64,000 bases of DNA from Azorinus chamasolen (Eukaryota > Mollusca > Bivalvia > Cardiida > Solecurtidae): NCBI GenBank assembly GCA_963576725.1, contig OY755246.1:70610371-70674370 (forward strand), in the 5' to 3' direction. Every line of letters starts with the position of its first letter. Positions within the stretch are counted from its first letter, which is position 1. The notes under the pieces were generated by a model. It was not told where the DNA came from. It did not search any database and saw only the letters and a program-made list of their open reading frames with translations. The position numbers and the translations under genes are program-made. Of this stretch, positions 53,238 through 64,000 are shown piece by piece.

Positions 53238-53443
53238 ACGAAGCTGTTTAAGCGGGAAGAAGGGTGGATGGGAAGGTTCTATAATTAGGTGCTCGTGCAA
53301 AGTGACCACTCGCTCACCAAACCAGTTATACAACTCATTCATTCATCAAGCATACTATGGAATGTGCGGCGAATACACGTAAACCGGATATGACGTACTA
53401 TGGCAAAATACCACGATCCATATACAATGAAACCTGGTCAACA
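53238..53443 (-). repeat. Truncated third LTR, about 206 bp
   Basis: Corresponds to 44036-44246 with a 5-bp deletion (aacat missing at 53417). It ends CTGGTCAACA, the true element terminus, followed by CGAT. Confidence 0.9.
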
Positions 53444-53447
53444 CGAT
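53444..53447. repeat. Right target-site duplication CGAT
   Basis: Matches 43656-43659. Confidence 0.7.
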
Positions 53448-53750
53448 TTTGAAGTAATTTTGTCCTTCAAATTGCATGAGCAGTGTACATCTTTACGAAA
53501 TTAACCAAGGGAAGCTCTAGATCAGTGGGATTGTTTCATAAATGCAAAACACGTTTGAATTACATGTATATGATAACAAAGTGAACTTGAATGGTAAGAA
53601 AATATACAGAACAGATGTGGATAAGAAAGAATGGAAGCACTAGAATGGAAACACCGTCAAACTATATAAGTACTCTATAATAATTCATATTTTCTCAATT
53701 CATGTTTACAATAGTAGGGCAACGCGTCCGGGTTTCTCTGTATCCTCTCA

Positions 53751-53785
<35 letters not shown>

Positions 53786-54226
53786 CCTCTCTCTCTGGGG
53801 CGTCCAATTAGCCGAAAGCGAGCAGAAACGGATGTAAAAAAACACAAACAAACAAACCTGTTTACATATATAAGATGCATATAAAAGATGGATGAATAAA
53901 GCATTTAACAAATACACTCGATTTCAGTTTAAATATAAGTGCATCTTTATTTGCAGACAGAAGGAACATACTTATACATGTATTAACCAACGGCGTCTGA
54001 CTTTATCAAGATCGCAAATGATAAAGTATATGCAGTTTTAACCTATATGCTGCTAATGACAGCATGGACGCGAAACATGGATGAAGATACATCGTATAAC
54101 TTGGTGTCTGGTTAGTACATGCATCTACATGTAAGCAAAATGACATGCAAAAAAGCAAATGAACGTTTGCGTTGACGAAAATTAGTATTAGTATGGGTTG
54201 ACAATTAAACATTTAGTCTGACGAAT
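53448..54226. other. Flank with a short (CT)n tract
   Basis: CT-rich microsatellite at 53747-53786. TTTATT at 53946-53951 would be an AATAAA on the minus strand, suitable for the possible exon at 54227-54425. Confidence 0.45.
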
Positions 54227-54425
54227 TCAAATTCCAGCTGATTGCTCCAGTGCTTCAGAGAATGGTTTACCACGACGAATAAGACAGAAAAAGAACAGTT
54301 CAACAGTTTTTTGTATTCTTTGCGAAAGCAATGGATACATAGGCGGCGTTCCACCATCGAACCCATAGTAAACCTGCCTACCTGGGAACTGCCATTCCGC
54401 ATAGCAGTCTAGTGCAATTTTTGAC
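54227..54425 (-). CDS. Possible terminal exon of an unknown minus-strand gene
   Basis: From an acceptor-like atgcag|G the minus strand reads 65 residues of ordinary, low-complexity-free composition (for example QFPGRQVYYGFDGGTPPMYP, then LLSQRIQKTVELFFFCLIRR) to TGA at 54227. The acceptor has a weak pyrimidine tract. No family recognised and no upstream exon found; it may be chance. Confidence 0.22.
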
Positions 54426-55094
54426 CTGCATTCGATGAATACAAACGGTGTTTAATAACATGGCATCCGGTAACAATCATGGTATTCTATTTCTGACATG
54501 AAAATGCTTCGTAACATTAGCTTTGGTTTAGTATGACTGCAACAAAATCCATAAAACAGCAAAATGTAAGAAGGGTGCACGAATATACAAATATCATTCA
54601 CATGACGAAATCACATGACCATAATATGAATAAAAGCATTCTCCCAGCGGCGTTTTCTCAATGAATAAAGAAGTGTGCCGATCACGCACATAAACTGCGT
54701 CGGCTGCGAATGGCCAGTTTGATAATACGCATAGCGGGAAACGACTGAAGAGCAAACTGCAATTAAATTGTCCACTGAAAGAGTGTTAACCTTTTCTCTT
54801 GTAGATACGCAATTTCATGCCAAAGCGCATTTATTCGATATCAGGAATTTGATTTTCAACACATTAATCCCATGCAAGTAAAACTGCAGCGTCTGCAACG
54901 CTTTGATTGTTTCTTGTTACGCTAACGGTCATACGACGTAATTTATACATGCGAATGTGAGAGATGTTTGTGTTGCAGTGTTTGTCACAACAATACTTAG
55001 TGCACTTAGTAGGAATAAATTAGACACTGCCCAGAAGGATGTTTCTATGAAAATGTACACGACTATACATACATTCTCAACTCCATAGATATGA
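54426..55094. other. No feature seen
   Basis: No repeat or exon supported. Confidence 0.4.
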
Positions 55095-55160
55095 CGTTTG
55101 CCGCAGATCAAGCGGCTCTTGTAGGAACCGTCTAATCAGGGTCTGTTCTATTTGCTAATA
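55095..55160. mobile_element. Hairpin MITE core, family 2
   Basis: cagatcaagcggctcttgta + ggaaccgtctaatcagggtc + tgttctatttgct; followed at 55250-55275 by gagcattcgtggagtaaagg + gttaa. Confidence 0.6.
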
Positions 55161-55632
55161 GTAATGAAATAAAATAGATGTTTTCCGTCATGGCCAAAAA
55201 TCACCGTGTTCGCATGCTAAAATAAAGTGCATCTAATTAACATTCTAAAATGAGCATTCGTGGAGTAAAGGGTTAATATATGTGTTACATACATGGTATT
55301 TCTATCACTTTGTTTAAGCACTATATTGGAAACCTTCATATTTTGGACACATACATCTTGATTTCTGAAGTAACTGTCAATCGCTGGTCCTGTACTTTGG
55401 TGCATTATATAACTTGTTTTTATATTGATATTTTATTTGCCGTCTCTGTGTCCGGGATCCATACTGGTTTCAAGTTTGGTTTTTTGTCCATGTTTGCGGT
55501 ATAGTTACGACAATTTCAAATGCCTTGCAATTTCTCTGTAATAAGAACTTGTGAGTTTCTAACCCTTCCTCCGCTGTAAAAGAAAATAGTTCTCCTCAAA
55601 TTTGGACCTGCACTTTTGAGAAACTATTGACT

Positions 55633-55700
55633 GGGTGTCAAACAGGTTGGATAAGACGTCGATCTACGTAGCGTCTCACCAACATCCAAGCTATTTGCAA
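55633..55700. mobile_element. Hairpin MITE core, family 3
   Basis: ggtgtcaaacaggttggata, gacgtcgatctacgtagcgtc, accaacatccaagctatttg. Confidence 0.58.
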
Positions 55701-55734
55701 CTGCCAGTCAAGTGACTGTAACTATTCCAAATTT

Positions 55735-55952
55735 CAATAACTACTGAATATTCATAGACATAATAAATAGTAATAATGATGTGTGGAAAGTGGAAAATAG
55801 TAGTCATTTAAAAAGGTAAAGAAACAGATCTTTGAAATTCCATTAGCAAACAGAGCAGACCCTGGTCAGACGGCTCCAATACTGAGCCGTCTGGTCTGGG
55901 TCTACTCTGTTTGCAAATGCGTGAAAACACGTTTATATGAAGAAAAGGGTTA
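55735..55952. mobile_element. Family-2 MITE, core 55846-55915
   Basis: The core is among the best hairpins: gcaaacagagcagaccctgg + tcagacggctcc ... gagccgtctggtctgggtct + actctgtttgc. Right end gaagaaaagggttaa. Left part shared with 24237-24360. Confidence 0.72.
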
Positions 55953-55974
55953 ACGGGAGAAGACTGAGCCCTTC

Positions 55975-56205
55975 AGTCCATAAATACTCCTTTCTACGAC
56001 TTTGCAAACAGTGTAGACCCAGATCAGACGGCTCATGTAGGATCCGCCTGATTAGCGTCTGCTGTTTGCTTATGAAATAAAAGAATTATGATTATATCAT
56101 GCTACAGTTCCTGTCATGGGCAATATTTCATGTGCCGATGTGATAATTCTAATTAATATTCACGGAGTCATTATTTCTTATATAAATATTCATAGAGTAA
56201 AGGAA
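55975..56205. mobile_element. Family-2 MITE, opposite orientation, core 56002-56071
   Basis: tttgcaaacagtgtagaccc + agatcagacggctcatgtag + gatccgcctgattagcgtct; right side attaatattcacggagtcat and taaatattcatagagtaaag. It faces the previous MITE about 25 bp away. Confidence 0.7.
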
Positions 56206-58820
56206 TGTTACCGTTACCGTTATTTATGCAAATTTAAAAAAACAAACTTACTGCGAGTACTGTGAGCAAATAAATTATGTAAGTTTGTGTTATACTTTCT
56301 GTACTCTATCGGTCAATAGCTATCCATAGCTAATGTTTACTGTTATATGACATACCGACTTTAAATAAAAAAAATGTATTTGTACTGTATTGTCCATTTT
56401 ACTCTGTATTTTCCTCTTCAAAAAAGTGTTATCTATTACAAGTTTTCCAAGTTCAATTTCCCTACTTTTTCTTTTTAAACTGAAATTATTAAAATGCAGC
56501 ATGGATCATGATTAGATAAATTCATTATGCGTTACTATGGTCGGGATCTAAATTATTTGCGTAAATGTAACGTGATGATTTGAACGAAATGTAAACTCCG
56601 AATACGATTCATGTCTGAAATTAACGCGTACTGCTACCCACACTGTTGTTGTCTCGCGATGCGAGTGTATACACACGAGTGCAATATAGTGGTTACTGTT
56701 AAGCGCTACGAGGAAACGGATTAAGTGGATTAAAAGCAACAAAAAACTAACTGACCTTGGAATTTTCTTGTCAGGTAGATACATTTAATACATATTTATA
56801 CTGCTGCATGTCTTTATGTAAGAATTTTGTCGTTTTTTGGACGAAAATCCTGCGAAAAGAATTCTTTCGCAGGCTACTGAGATAGTCCTATAAATAAGAC
56901 CTGACGTTGCTATTTCACATTTTTATATTTGCTAGTACGTCAGCACGATAAATAATTATAAAATAAGGGGCATGTAGATACGTCTAAATATTTGGACTAG
57001 CTACTGAGAGTGTACTGAGGAACGTACAGACCTAAATCAGTCTTAATGCCTGTGTACTCTGCCGGGATATCGTTAAAACCGAAAGTAGCTCGATATCACC
57101 ATTTAGAGTACACAATATTAGTCCAAATAATTTGACATCACGCAAGCTTATTTTTCATTCAAATTATCCCGTTATCATTCTTCATTTTGTTTTTCATCAT
57201 TCATATTCATATTTATCTTTTGCTGCTGGCGTGAAGTCAAAACCGTATATGCCAAAACGGTGTAGTTATGCCAAAAGCCATTAATCGTGTGCAACTGTAG
57301 ATTATTAGGTCCCAACACATGCAAAATATAATTTAAACAAATAATGTCGTTCAAAACATCACATTTACCTTTGGTTTTAATCCTGATAGTCACAAATATG
57401 TTCACACTTTCACTTTCGTTTTAGGCCGCCAATATGGCAACGGTACATGTACCCGGTTGAAACAAATTTACGGATTTCCGAAAAATGCTTTGAACGAATT
57501 TTTGTTTTACTTTTTACTTTTTTGAAATAATTCTAAAAAATGTGAAACACCCAGAATGCTTAGACTCAATCCTGGAAGGATTTTAAACCGGTGAGTGAGA
57601 ATTGTGTTACTCGCAAGAGTCTAAAGGACATATATAAATTTCGTTCAAAAGCTAAATTCGTATATCGGTAATATAAACAAACTAACGGTTTTGTCAATTC
57701 AATTTGCTTTGGATTTTTGTGGCTATCAGGTAAGCTTTTATACCTTAGTTTATGCATCTAGATATGAGAAAACATGCATACTGTGTGACCGTATATTGAG
57801 TATAGGTAAATATTACGGATTTATTCAATGATTCTTTCCGATCAAGCGTTGAGCGGATTCTGCTATGGGAAACTGGGCATTTTGTATAAAACTTCGTATT
57901 TCGCAGGAATGATAAAAATTAAAAATAATAATAATAAAATAGAACAAAACAACAGATATAAAAGAATAAAAATGTGATGAAGAACGATAATTATGATATA
58001 TTTCGAAATACCGAAGTTTTATATTGTAGAACTATACACATCTGTGAACTAGAATGTAAAATCCACATGAATATTCTTGGGAGAAATGGTTAAACTAACT
58101 GCATAGTCAAGACAAGTTAGGTCTTATTCATGAAGTAAATGTTTAAAACCAACTATGATTGACTACTGTTTAGAGGTGTATTGGCTAGACGATTGTAATA
58201 GTTGGTTTTGGTTTAAAAAATGGCCATGGAGGAATATTCCAAAAGATCTAATTTATAATACAACTCTGCTTATTCCCATCTCACGCATTCTACCATACGT
58301 GTTGAAATCTAGTAAAAAGTATTGATGAAAAAGTATATCCGGTCCGAAAGCCATGCAAATTTCATCAAAAGTTTTTTTTAATATTGGCGTTTGGTACGAA
58401 GTGCCTCAAGGCCGCAAATCATACTTTAGCACGTAACCCACCTTATGTCACTATGCTTTTTTCACCAACGCTTTTGGTTATGCCATAAAATATGCCTGAT
58501 ACAGTGAAATTACTCGTGGAAGTGGGTGCTGGTTTTTTTCGCCCATGACCCAGGTGAGAGAAAATCACATTTTTAACTTTTTTTGCGTGGTTCTGGTTTC
58601 CATTTCCACTACGAGGCCGTTGGTACCCGCTGATCTTTATCAACCTCCAACGCAGTGATCTCCCCTTATCGCTACCCTAAGGGAGATTACTGGAGGAGTT
58701 TGTTATCGTGTATGATGAAACGCTTGATTTGTTCACATTTAATAAGCGCCCAAGCAACCTTGACTTGCAAGTCCTTTTCCCTGCTTTATATAAAAGGCGT
58801 CTAGAGCAACTGGTGATATT
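56206..58820. other. About 2.6 kb, no gene seen
   Basis: AT-rich. Short inverted repeats occur (aaaccaacta / tagttggttt around 58142-58208; gagtgtactgaggaacgtac / tagagtacac around 57006-57115). No exon or tandem repeat supported. Confidence 0.45.
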
Positions 58821-59170
58821 TTAGAATTTAATTTTCCGATGTGTAGGTCTTGTATACGGATCGTTTTGGTATTGGATCCGTACGGGCAAAAAATGATACG
58901 TACGTGGTACGTATAGATTCGAATTTCTATCCGTACCGGCAAAATATTTGTCCTTACAATACGGATGTACGGATACTATCTGGAGCACTGAATTTTTAGA
59001 ATTTAATTTTCCGATGTGTAGGTCTTGTATACGGATCGTTTTGGTATTGGATCCGTACGGGCAAAAAATGATACGGTCGTGGTACGTATAGATTCGAATT
59101 TCTATCCGTACCGGCAAAATATTTGTCCTTACAATACGGATGCACGGATACTATCTGGAGCACTGTACAT
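58821..59170. repeat. ~175-bp tandem duplication
   Basis: Two copies (58821-58995, 58996-59170) of a segment with gtatacggatcgttttggta and ctatccgtaccggcaaaata, differing at a few sites. The unit is itself rich in inverted cggatccgtac/gtacggat motifs. Confidence 0.92.
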
Positions 59171-59967
59171 AGGGGGTCACATTTTCTGAGGAATGTCGAC
59201 CCCCGTCATTATTTTTCAAAATATAGCGACCTCAAGTCATAGTGCTTTGACACACGTTTATTATATGCTGTACAGCTCCTGCGAACTTAATCTACCTCCA
59301 GTATAATTCAAAGAAAGGGTTTAACTTTACTCGTAAAATATTTAACATTGGTCATAATTCTTACAGTTGTAGTGACCCCTGGTCATAGCAATTTCAGCCG
59401 TGCTTATTATATCATGACTAAATCGCCCAATGCTTATTGAACCCAAGTATTTTGTACATAGGGAGTCACATTTTTTGAAGAATATCGACCCCGGTCAGTA
59501 TTTTTGAAAAATAGCAACCCCCGGTCATAGTGCTTTGACACACGTTTAATCGTTCATGATATGTTGAACAGTTCCCGCGAAATTAATCTACCTCCAGTTT
59601 ATTTTAAACAAAGGGTTTAACTTTACTCGTAAACAATTTAACCTTAGTCATAATTCTTACAGATGTAGTGACCCCGGTCATAGCAAGTTCAGCCGTGTTT
59701 ATCATATCGAGGCTAATGCGCGCCATGCTAATTGAACCAAAGTATTTTGTACACAGGGGTCACATTTTCTGAAGAATATCGACCCTCCGGTCAGTATTTT
59801 TTTTAAAAAACAAAATAGTGACACCCGGTCACTGTGCTTTGACACACGTTCATGATATGTTGAACAGCTCCCGCGAACTTATGTGTGTGGCTTTTCCTGC
59901 TTGACTTTACTCCTTTTTCATTTAATCTACCTCCAGTATAATTTAAGAAAGGGTTCAACTTTACTCG

Positions 59968-61267
59968 ATTTTTATTATACGCCCGAAGGGACGTATTATG
60001 GTATGGCGCATGTCGTCCGTCCGTCCGTCTGTCCGTCCGTCCGTCTGTCCGTCTGTCCGTCCGTCCGTTAGCAATTTCTTGTGCAACTAACTCCTCCTTT
60101 ATTTTTCAACAATTTCTTCAAACTTTCAGGAATGATAGATACTGATGTGTAGTTGTGCATATCAGTGAGATAACTCTCATATAATTTTTAGCTCCACTTT
60201 TTCAAAAAGTGGAGGTATTGTCATGACCCTCTCGTCGGCGTCGGCGTCGGCGTCGGCATTGGTTAACCTTTTTGTTAAGGTCCTTTTCTCAGAAACCATC
60301 AAAGATATTTGGTTCATATTTGGTATGTGTGTTTACTATCACATGGGGAACCCATTTCACAGGGGTAGGTAACTCTAAAATTAATTTTGTCATAGTTATG
60401 CCCCTTTTTCGACTTAGAATTTTCATTGTTGGTTAAGTTTTATGTTCAGGTCCATGTCTCAGAAACTGTCAAAGATATTTGGTTCATCTTTGGTATACAT
60501 ATTAACTGTCACAAGGGGACCCCATTTCACAAGGGTAGGTAACCCTAAAATTAATTTTACCATAGTTATGCCCCTTTTTCGACTTACACTTTTCATTGTT
60601 GGTTAAGTTTTATGTTCAGGTCCATGTCTCAGAAACTGTCCAAGATATTTGGTTCATCTTTGGTATACATATTAACTATTACAAGGGGGACCCATTTCAC
60701 AAGGGTATGTAACCCTAAAATTAATTTTGCTGTTGTTATCTCCCCTTTCTGACTTAGACTTCCACTACACTATCCAGCACTAAAGAACGTGGAGCGCGCT
60801 GTCTGCGGACAGCTCTTGTTCATTCTGGAGTTATTGCCCTTTGATAGTTTCGGGTAGCAATTTCTTGTGCAACTAACTCCTCCTTTATTTTTCAACATAA
60901 TTTCTTCAAACTTTCAGGAATGATAGATACTGATGTGTAGTTGTGCATATCAGTGAGATAACTCTCATATCATTTTTCATTCTGGGGTTATTGCCCTTTG
61001 ATAGTTTCGGGTAGCAATTTCTTGTGCAACTAACTCCTCCTTTATTTTTCAACATAATTTCTTCAAACTTTCAGGAATGATAGATACTGATGTGTAGTTG
61101 TGCATATCAGTGAGATATCTCTCATATCATTTTTCATTCTGGAGTTATTGTCCTTTGATAGTTTCGGGTAGCAATTTCTTGTGCAATTAACTCCTCCTTT
61201 ATTTTTCAACATAATTTTATAGAACAGCCTTCGGGCGTATATTGCCCCGTCTCGCGGTGCTCTTGTT
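59968..61267. mobile_element. Dispersed repeat inserted in the satellite (outer element)
   Basis: Begins attatacgcccgaagggacg (a short hairpin), then a cgtccgtccgtctgtccgtc tract, then about four ~158-bp units (agcaatttcttgtgcaacta, tcaggaatgatagatactga, cattctggagttattgccct), and ends cttcgggcgtatattgcccc + gtctcgcggtgctcttgtt. The satellite text resumes exactly after it. This class with cgtccg tracts is frequent in bivalves (recalled). Mechanism unknown; a Helitron/Helentron relation is only a guess. Confidence 0.7.
60190..60822. mobile_element. Second dispersed repeat nested inside the first
   Basis: Begins agctccactttttcaaaaag + tggaggtattgtc (perfect hairpin), has a gtcggc hexamer run, about three ~135-bp units (tctcagaaactgtcaaagat, cacaaggggaccccatttca) and ends ctgtctgcggacagctcttg + tt. 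The outer repeat continues with cattctggagttattgccc. Confidence 0.72.
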
Positions 61268-61424
61268 TAACCTTGGTCATAATTCTTACAGATGTAGTGA
61301 CCCATAAGTATTTGTACACAGCGGGTCACATTTTCTGAAGAATATCGACCCGGCCAGTATATTGTCAAAAATAGCGAACCCGATATTAACTCTATGATTC
61401 ACGTTCATGATATGTTAAACAACT

Positions 61425-61467
61425 GAAAGACCTATGATAAAACAATATGTTTTATCATAGGTCTTTG
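61425..61467. mobile_element. 43-bp foldback insertion with 7-bp direct repeats
   Basis: Perfect 19-bp inverted repeats (AAAGACCTATGATAAAACA) around ATA, flanked by AACAACT at 61418-61424 and 61468-61474. Other satellite units have a single aacaact-like site here, so this is an insertion. Confidence 0.75.
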
Positions 61468-62200
61468 AACAACTCTAGTATTTATTTATTTTTTAAAAAG
61501 GGGGTTCACGTTAATCAAAAAATACATTTTCCTTTGTCATAATTCTTGTAGATGTAGTGACCCCAGTCATTGCATTTTGACCGTGTTTATTATACTAGAC
61601 TAATACGCACAATGTTAATTGAACCCAAGCATTGTGTACATAGGGGGTCACATTTTCTGAAGAATACTGACCCCGGTCAGTATTTTTGTTAAAAAAATAG
61701 CGACCCCCGGTCATAGTGCTTTGACACACATTCATGATATGTTAAACAACTCCCAGAAACTCAAATCTGTATCCAGTATAATTTAAGGAAAGGGTTTAAC
61801 TTTACTCGAAAACTATTTAACCTTGGTTATAATTCTTACAGATGTAGTGACCCCCTTTCATAGATTATTTTTAGCCCCGTATATTATATAATGACCAATG
61901 CGCCCAATGCTAATTGAACTCAAGTATGTTGTAGAAAGGATGGGTGTCATTTTTTTCTGAACAATATCGAACCCCGGTCAGTATTTTTTAAACAATAGTG
62001 ATCCCCGGTAATAATGATTTGGCCCACCTTCGTGATATTTTGAACAACACCAGCAACTTTAATTTGCCTCATGTATACTTTAAAGAAAGTGTTTCACGTA
62101 TTTCGAAAAAAATATTTAACCTTGGTCATAATTGTTACAGATGTGTGACCCCTAGTAATATCATTTTGAGCCCCGTTTAATATATCATGACCAATGCGCG

Positions 62201-63329
62201 CAATGGACGCCAAGTAATACGACTTGTAATCATTGTTCGTACAGAATATCACACACATGCACGCAAGCAGGCACGCACACGCATGCACACACACACGCAC
62301 ATGCACGTACACAATCACTTATAAATAAACACCCTTCCGCACGCACCCACACATTCACACACCCCTACAAAACATCGGAATACAATTCCATTTATAGAGA
62401 ATTTTGTCAATTATTGTCGAACAGATGCTGTTGATTTTCTTATATAAAGGTCAAACACGTGTGACATATACCATAGCAATATAGTGTGTACATTTGCAAC
62501 AGGCCATTTTCCTCTGCAGATAATAAACATTAGATTAGTTGTTCATAATGTTTTTACTTTTATTTTAAACGAGCTTTGTAGAAAACCACACATCAAGGAT
62601 TTGTTGCGTGTTTATTTTTGTCTAAAAGGACGAGTTTAATAGATCCAATAAATCACGAACACGAGTCTTATATTATATTTATAACATAACCTAGAGAAGA
62701 TAGTTTTCCTTGTGTGTTCATCACCTATTTGTGGCTGCCTAGTAAGTCAAATGTATGACATCGAAAATATCAGCACCTGTTGAGTTTCAAAACAGTTTGC
62801 CAATCAGACTGAGATTAATCGTCAACTTTTATCCTTTTATATTCAATTGAACTTAATTTGCGTTTGTGTTCGTTTATTTTGTGAATTATTACGCAAAGGT
62901 ACAAAATAAAATACACAAGTAGTAGTATTTGCCTTTATAAAAGAAGAGTTTACTTACTGTAAAGATTTAAAAACATAATTTGACAAGGAAGGTCGGTCGC
63001 TGTTAGAAGTATAGAACCATTTATTAGAGCGCACAGAAAAGGTTGTTATACTCAAAATGCATTGTAAATGTCCCCTTAAAATAAGTTATATTACCACTAC
63101 TTCTACTAATACAACTACTACTTTCACCCCCTTTGTCACTTTTCTGCTAGTGTCAACATTTTTCAAAATATTGACAGATTCTAAATAATAAAGTGTTTCC
63201 GTTAAATTTCGTTTAACCCCCCTCCCCACGCTACCACACACCACACACACACATACCCACCCACCCGATGCTGCAGCAACAACAACAAAAACAAAACTGC
63301 AGCCGCAACAATATTAGGTATTCAACTAT
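62201..63329. other. No gene; CA/CG-rich tract
   Basis: 62247-62370 is rich in cacacgcacgca; 63228-63310 holds CA and CAA runs. No exon supported. Confidence 0.45.
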
Positions 63330-63500
63330 TTGCAATGGTTACTAATTTGTTAGTAATAGTTGGGGCGGGGTCAATATTTTATAGATATCGCGGAGGGGGT
63401 CACTATTTTTTAGAGGGGAGTCGATATTTTTCAGAAAGGGGGTCGCTGTTTCTGAAGAATCGTGACCGGGGGGTCAGTATTCTATGGGGGTCACTTTACT
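63330..63500. repeat. Related satellite fragment, opposite strand
   Basis: ggggtcactattttttagag, gtcgatatttttcagaaagg, aagaatcgtgaccggggggt resemble the ~300-bp satellite units. Confidence 0.5.
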
Positions 63501-63785
63501 TCGTTACACCTGTAGGGCATTCGTAACTACTCGTATAAGTCGTCTAACTCCGTCAGGGTGTCTATTTCGTAGAAAATAGCCGAGGTGTTCCGAGTGCCTG
63601 CTTCAAATTTTCAGTGGAGGTCACAGGTACAATAGGTGACCGCCTTAGACGGATCACTATTGTTCTATCACTAGTTAACGCTGCCATTGGATGTCAATAA
63701 GTCAAAGACGAATTGGGTTTTAAATACGAAATATAACATGGCTATAAGTACATCAAGGACAACACAGTCAGTTCCACTACTTTTT

Positions 63786-64000
63786 AGCTCCCCAGAGCAC
63801 AAAGTGCTCAGGGTGAGCTTTTGTGATCGTCTGATGTCTGTCGTCTGTCGGCTTTTGTCGTGCGTCGTCAACAATTTGAACTTTAAAAGTTTTCTCCTCT
63901 GAATCTACAGGGTTCTCAGCTTTCATCTTTGGCACATAGCATCACCTATAGGTCCTCTACAAAAGTTATATAAATTATGTCCCTGGGGTCAAAGTTGGCC
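63786..64000. mobile_element. Dispersed repeat, cut by the window end
   Basis: Begins tagctccccagagcacaaag + tgctcagggtgagctt (hairpin gagcac/gtgctc), then tgtctgtcgtctgtcggctt and caacaatttgaactttaaaa. Same architecture as 59968 and 60190: terminal hairpin, then a tgtcgtccg-type tract. Confidence 0.65.

Larger units (their letters stand above)
43660..53443 (-). mobile_element. Composite Ty3/gypsy (Metaviridae) LTR retrotransposon
   Basis: Read on the minus strand the order is: truncated LTR (53443-53238), 3' part of pol (53237-52474), polypurine tract, full LTR (51968-51382), primer-binding site, leader, gag, pol with protease, reverse transcriptase, RNase H and integrase, polypurine tract, full LTR (44246-43660). 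The RT-RNase H-integrase order identifies Ty3/gypsy. The two full LTRs are 587 bp and look identical; a CGAT duplication flanks the whole. It reads as two elements sharing the middle LTR, the upstream one internally deleted. Gag and pol contain several frame breaks, so this copy is not expected to be autonomous. There is no envelope-like gene. Confidence 0.92.
59171..62200. repeat. ~290-320 bp degenerate satellite, about six units, with insertions
   Basis: Units begin near 59173, 59463, 59757, 61321, 61643 and 61944 at gggtcacattttctgaagaa. Shared order: atcgaccccggtcagtattt, tagtgctttgacacacgttc, ctacctccagtataatttaa, gggtttaactttactcg, cataattcttacagatgtag. The third unit is split by the insertion at 59968-61267. 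Confidence 0.85.

Overview
The window is eukaryotic, intron-rich, AT-rich and extremely repeat-dense. Two tRNA-derived SINE types, many 20-50 bp minisatellites, hairpin MITEs, and dispersed repeats with phosphate-like 'cgtccgtccg' tracts and 'gagcacaaagtgctc' hairpins suggest a lophotrochozoan, most likely a bivalve mollusc. That is inference; nothing in the window fixes the species.

Layout. (1) 1-18,600: one plus-strand aldo-keto reductase gene in ten coding exons (1474-18390) with all family landmarks. Its introns hold a 2.2 kb 39/31-bp satellite, a 45-bp array, microsatellites and hairpin MITEs. One intron has a GC donor. Exon 8 carries one extra A that would truncate the protein. (2) 18,600-27,900: no convincing gene; consecutive minisatellites and MITEs. 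(3) 27,960-30,803, minus strand: a long reading frame for a probably secreted protein with 14 copies of a six-cysteine module that I cannot assign to a known family. (4) 30,900-43,650: minisatellites, a 24-bp array of about 1 kb, a 400-bp palindrome, a pogo-like MITE and a SINE. (5) 43,660-53,443, minus strand: a composite Ty3/gypsy (Metaviridae) LTR retrotransposon. It has two full LTRs that look identical, a third truncated LTR, a second partial copy of the 3' end of pol, and a CGAT duplication around the whole composite. Gag and pol are broken by several frameshifts. (6) 53,450-64,000: mostly non-coding, with more MITEs, a ~175-bp duplication, a ~290-320 bp satellite carrying nested insertions, and a dispersed repeat cut by the window end.

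The most general pattern is that several minisatellites are not independent. At least six contain, or start inside, a hairpin MITE: an inner segment, a palindrome half, or a MITE end plus its flank was repeated. The MITEs fall into four hairpin families. Two have TTAA at their ends (piggyBac-like), and one seems to sit inside TA-flanked CAG-ended elements (pogo/mariner-like). The reductase and the cysteine-rich protein have no visible functional link.
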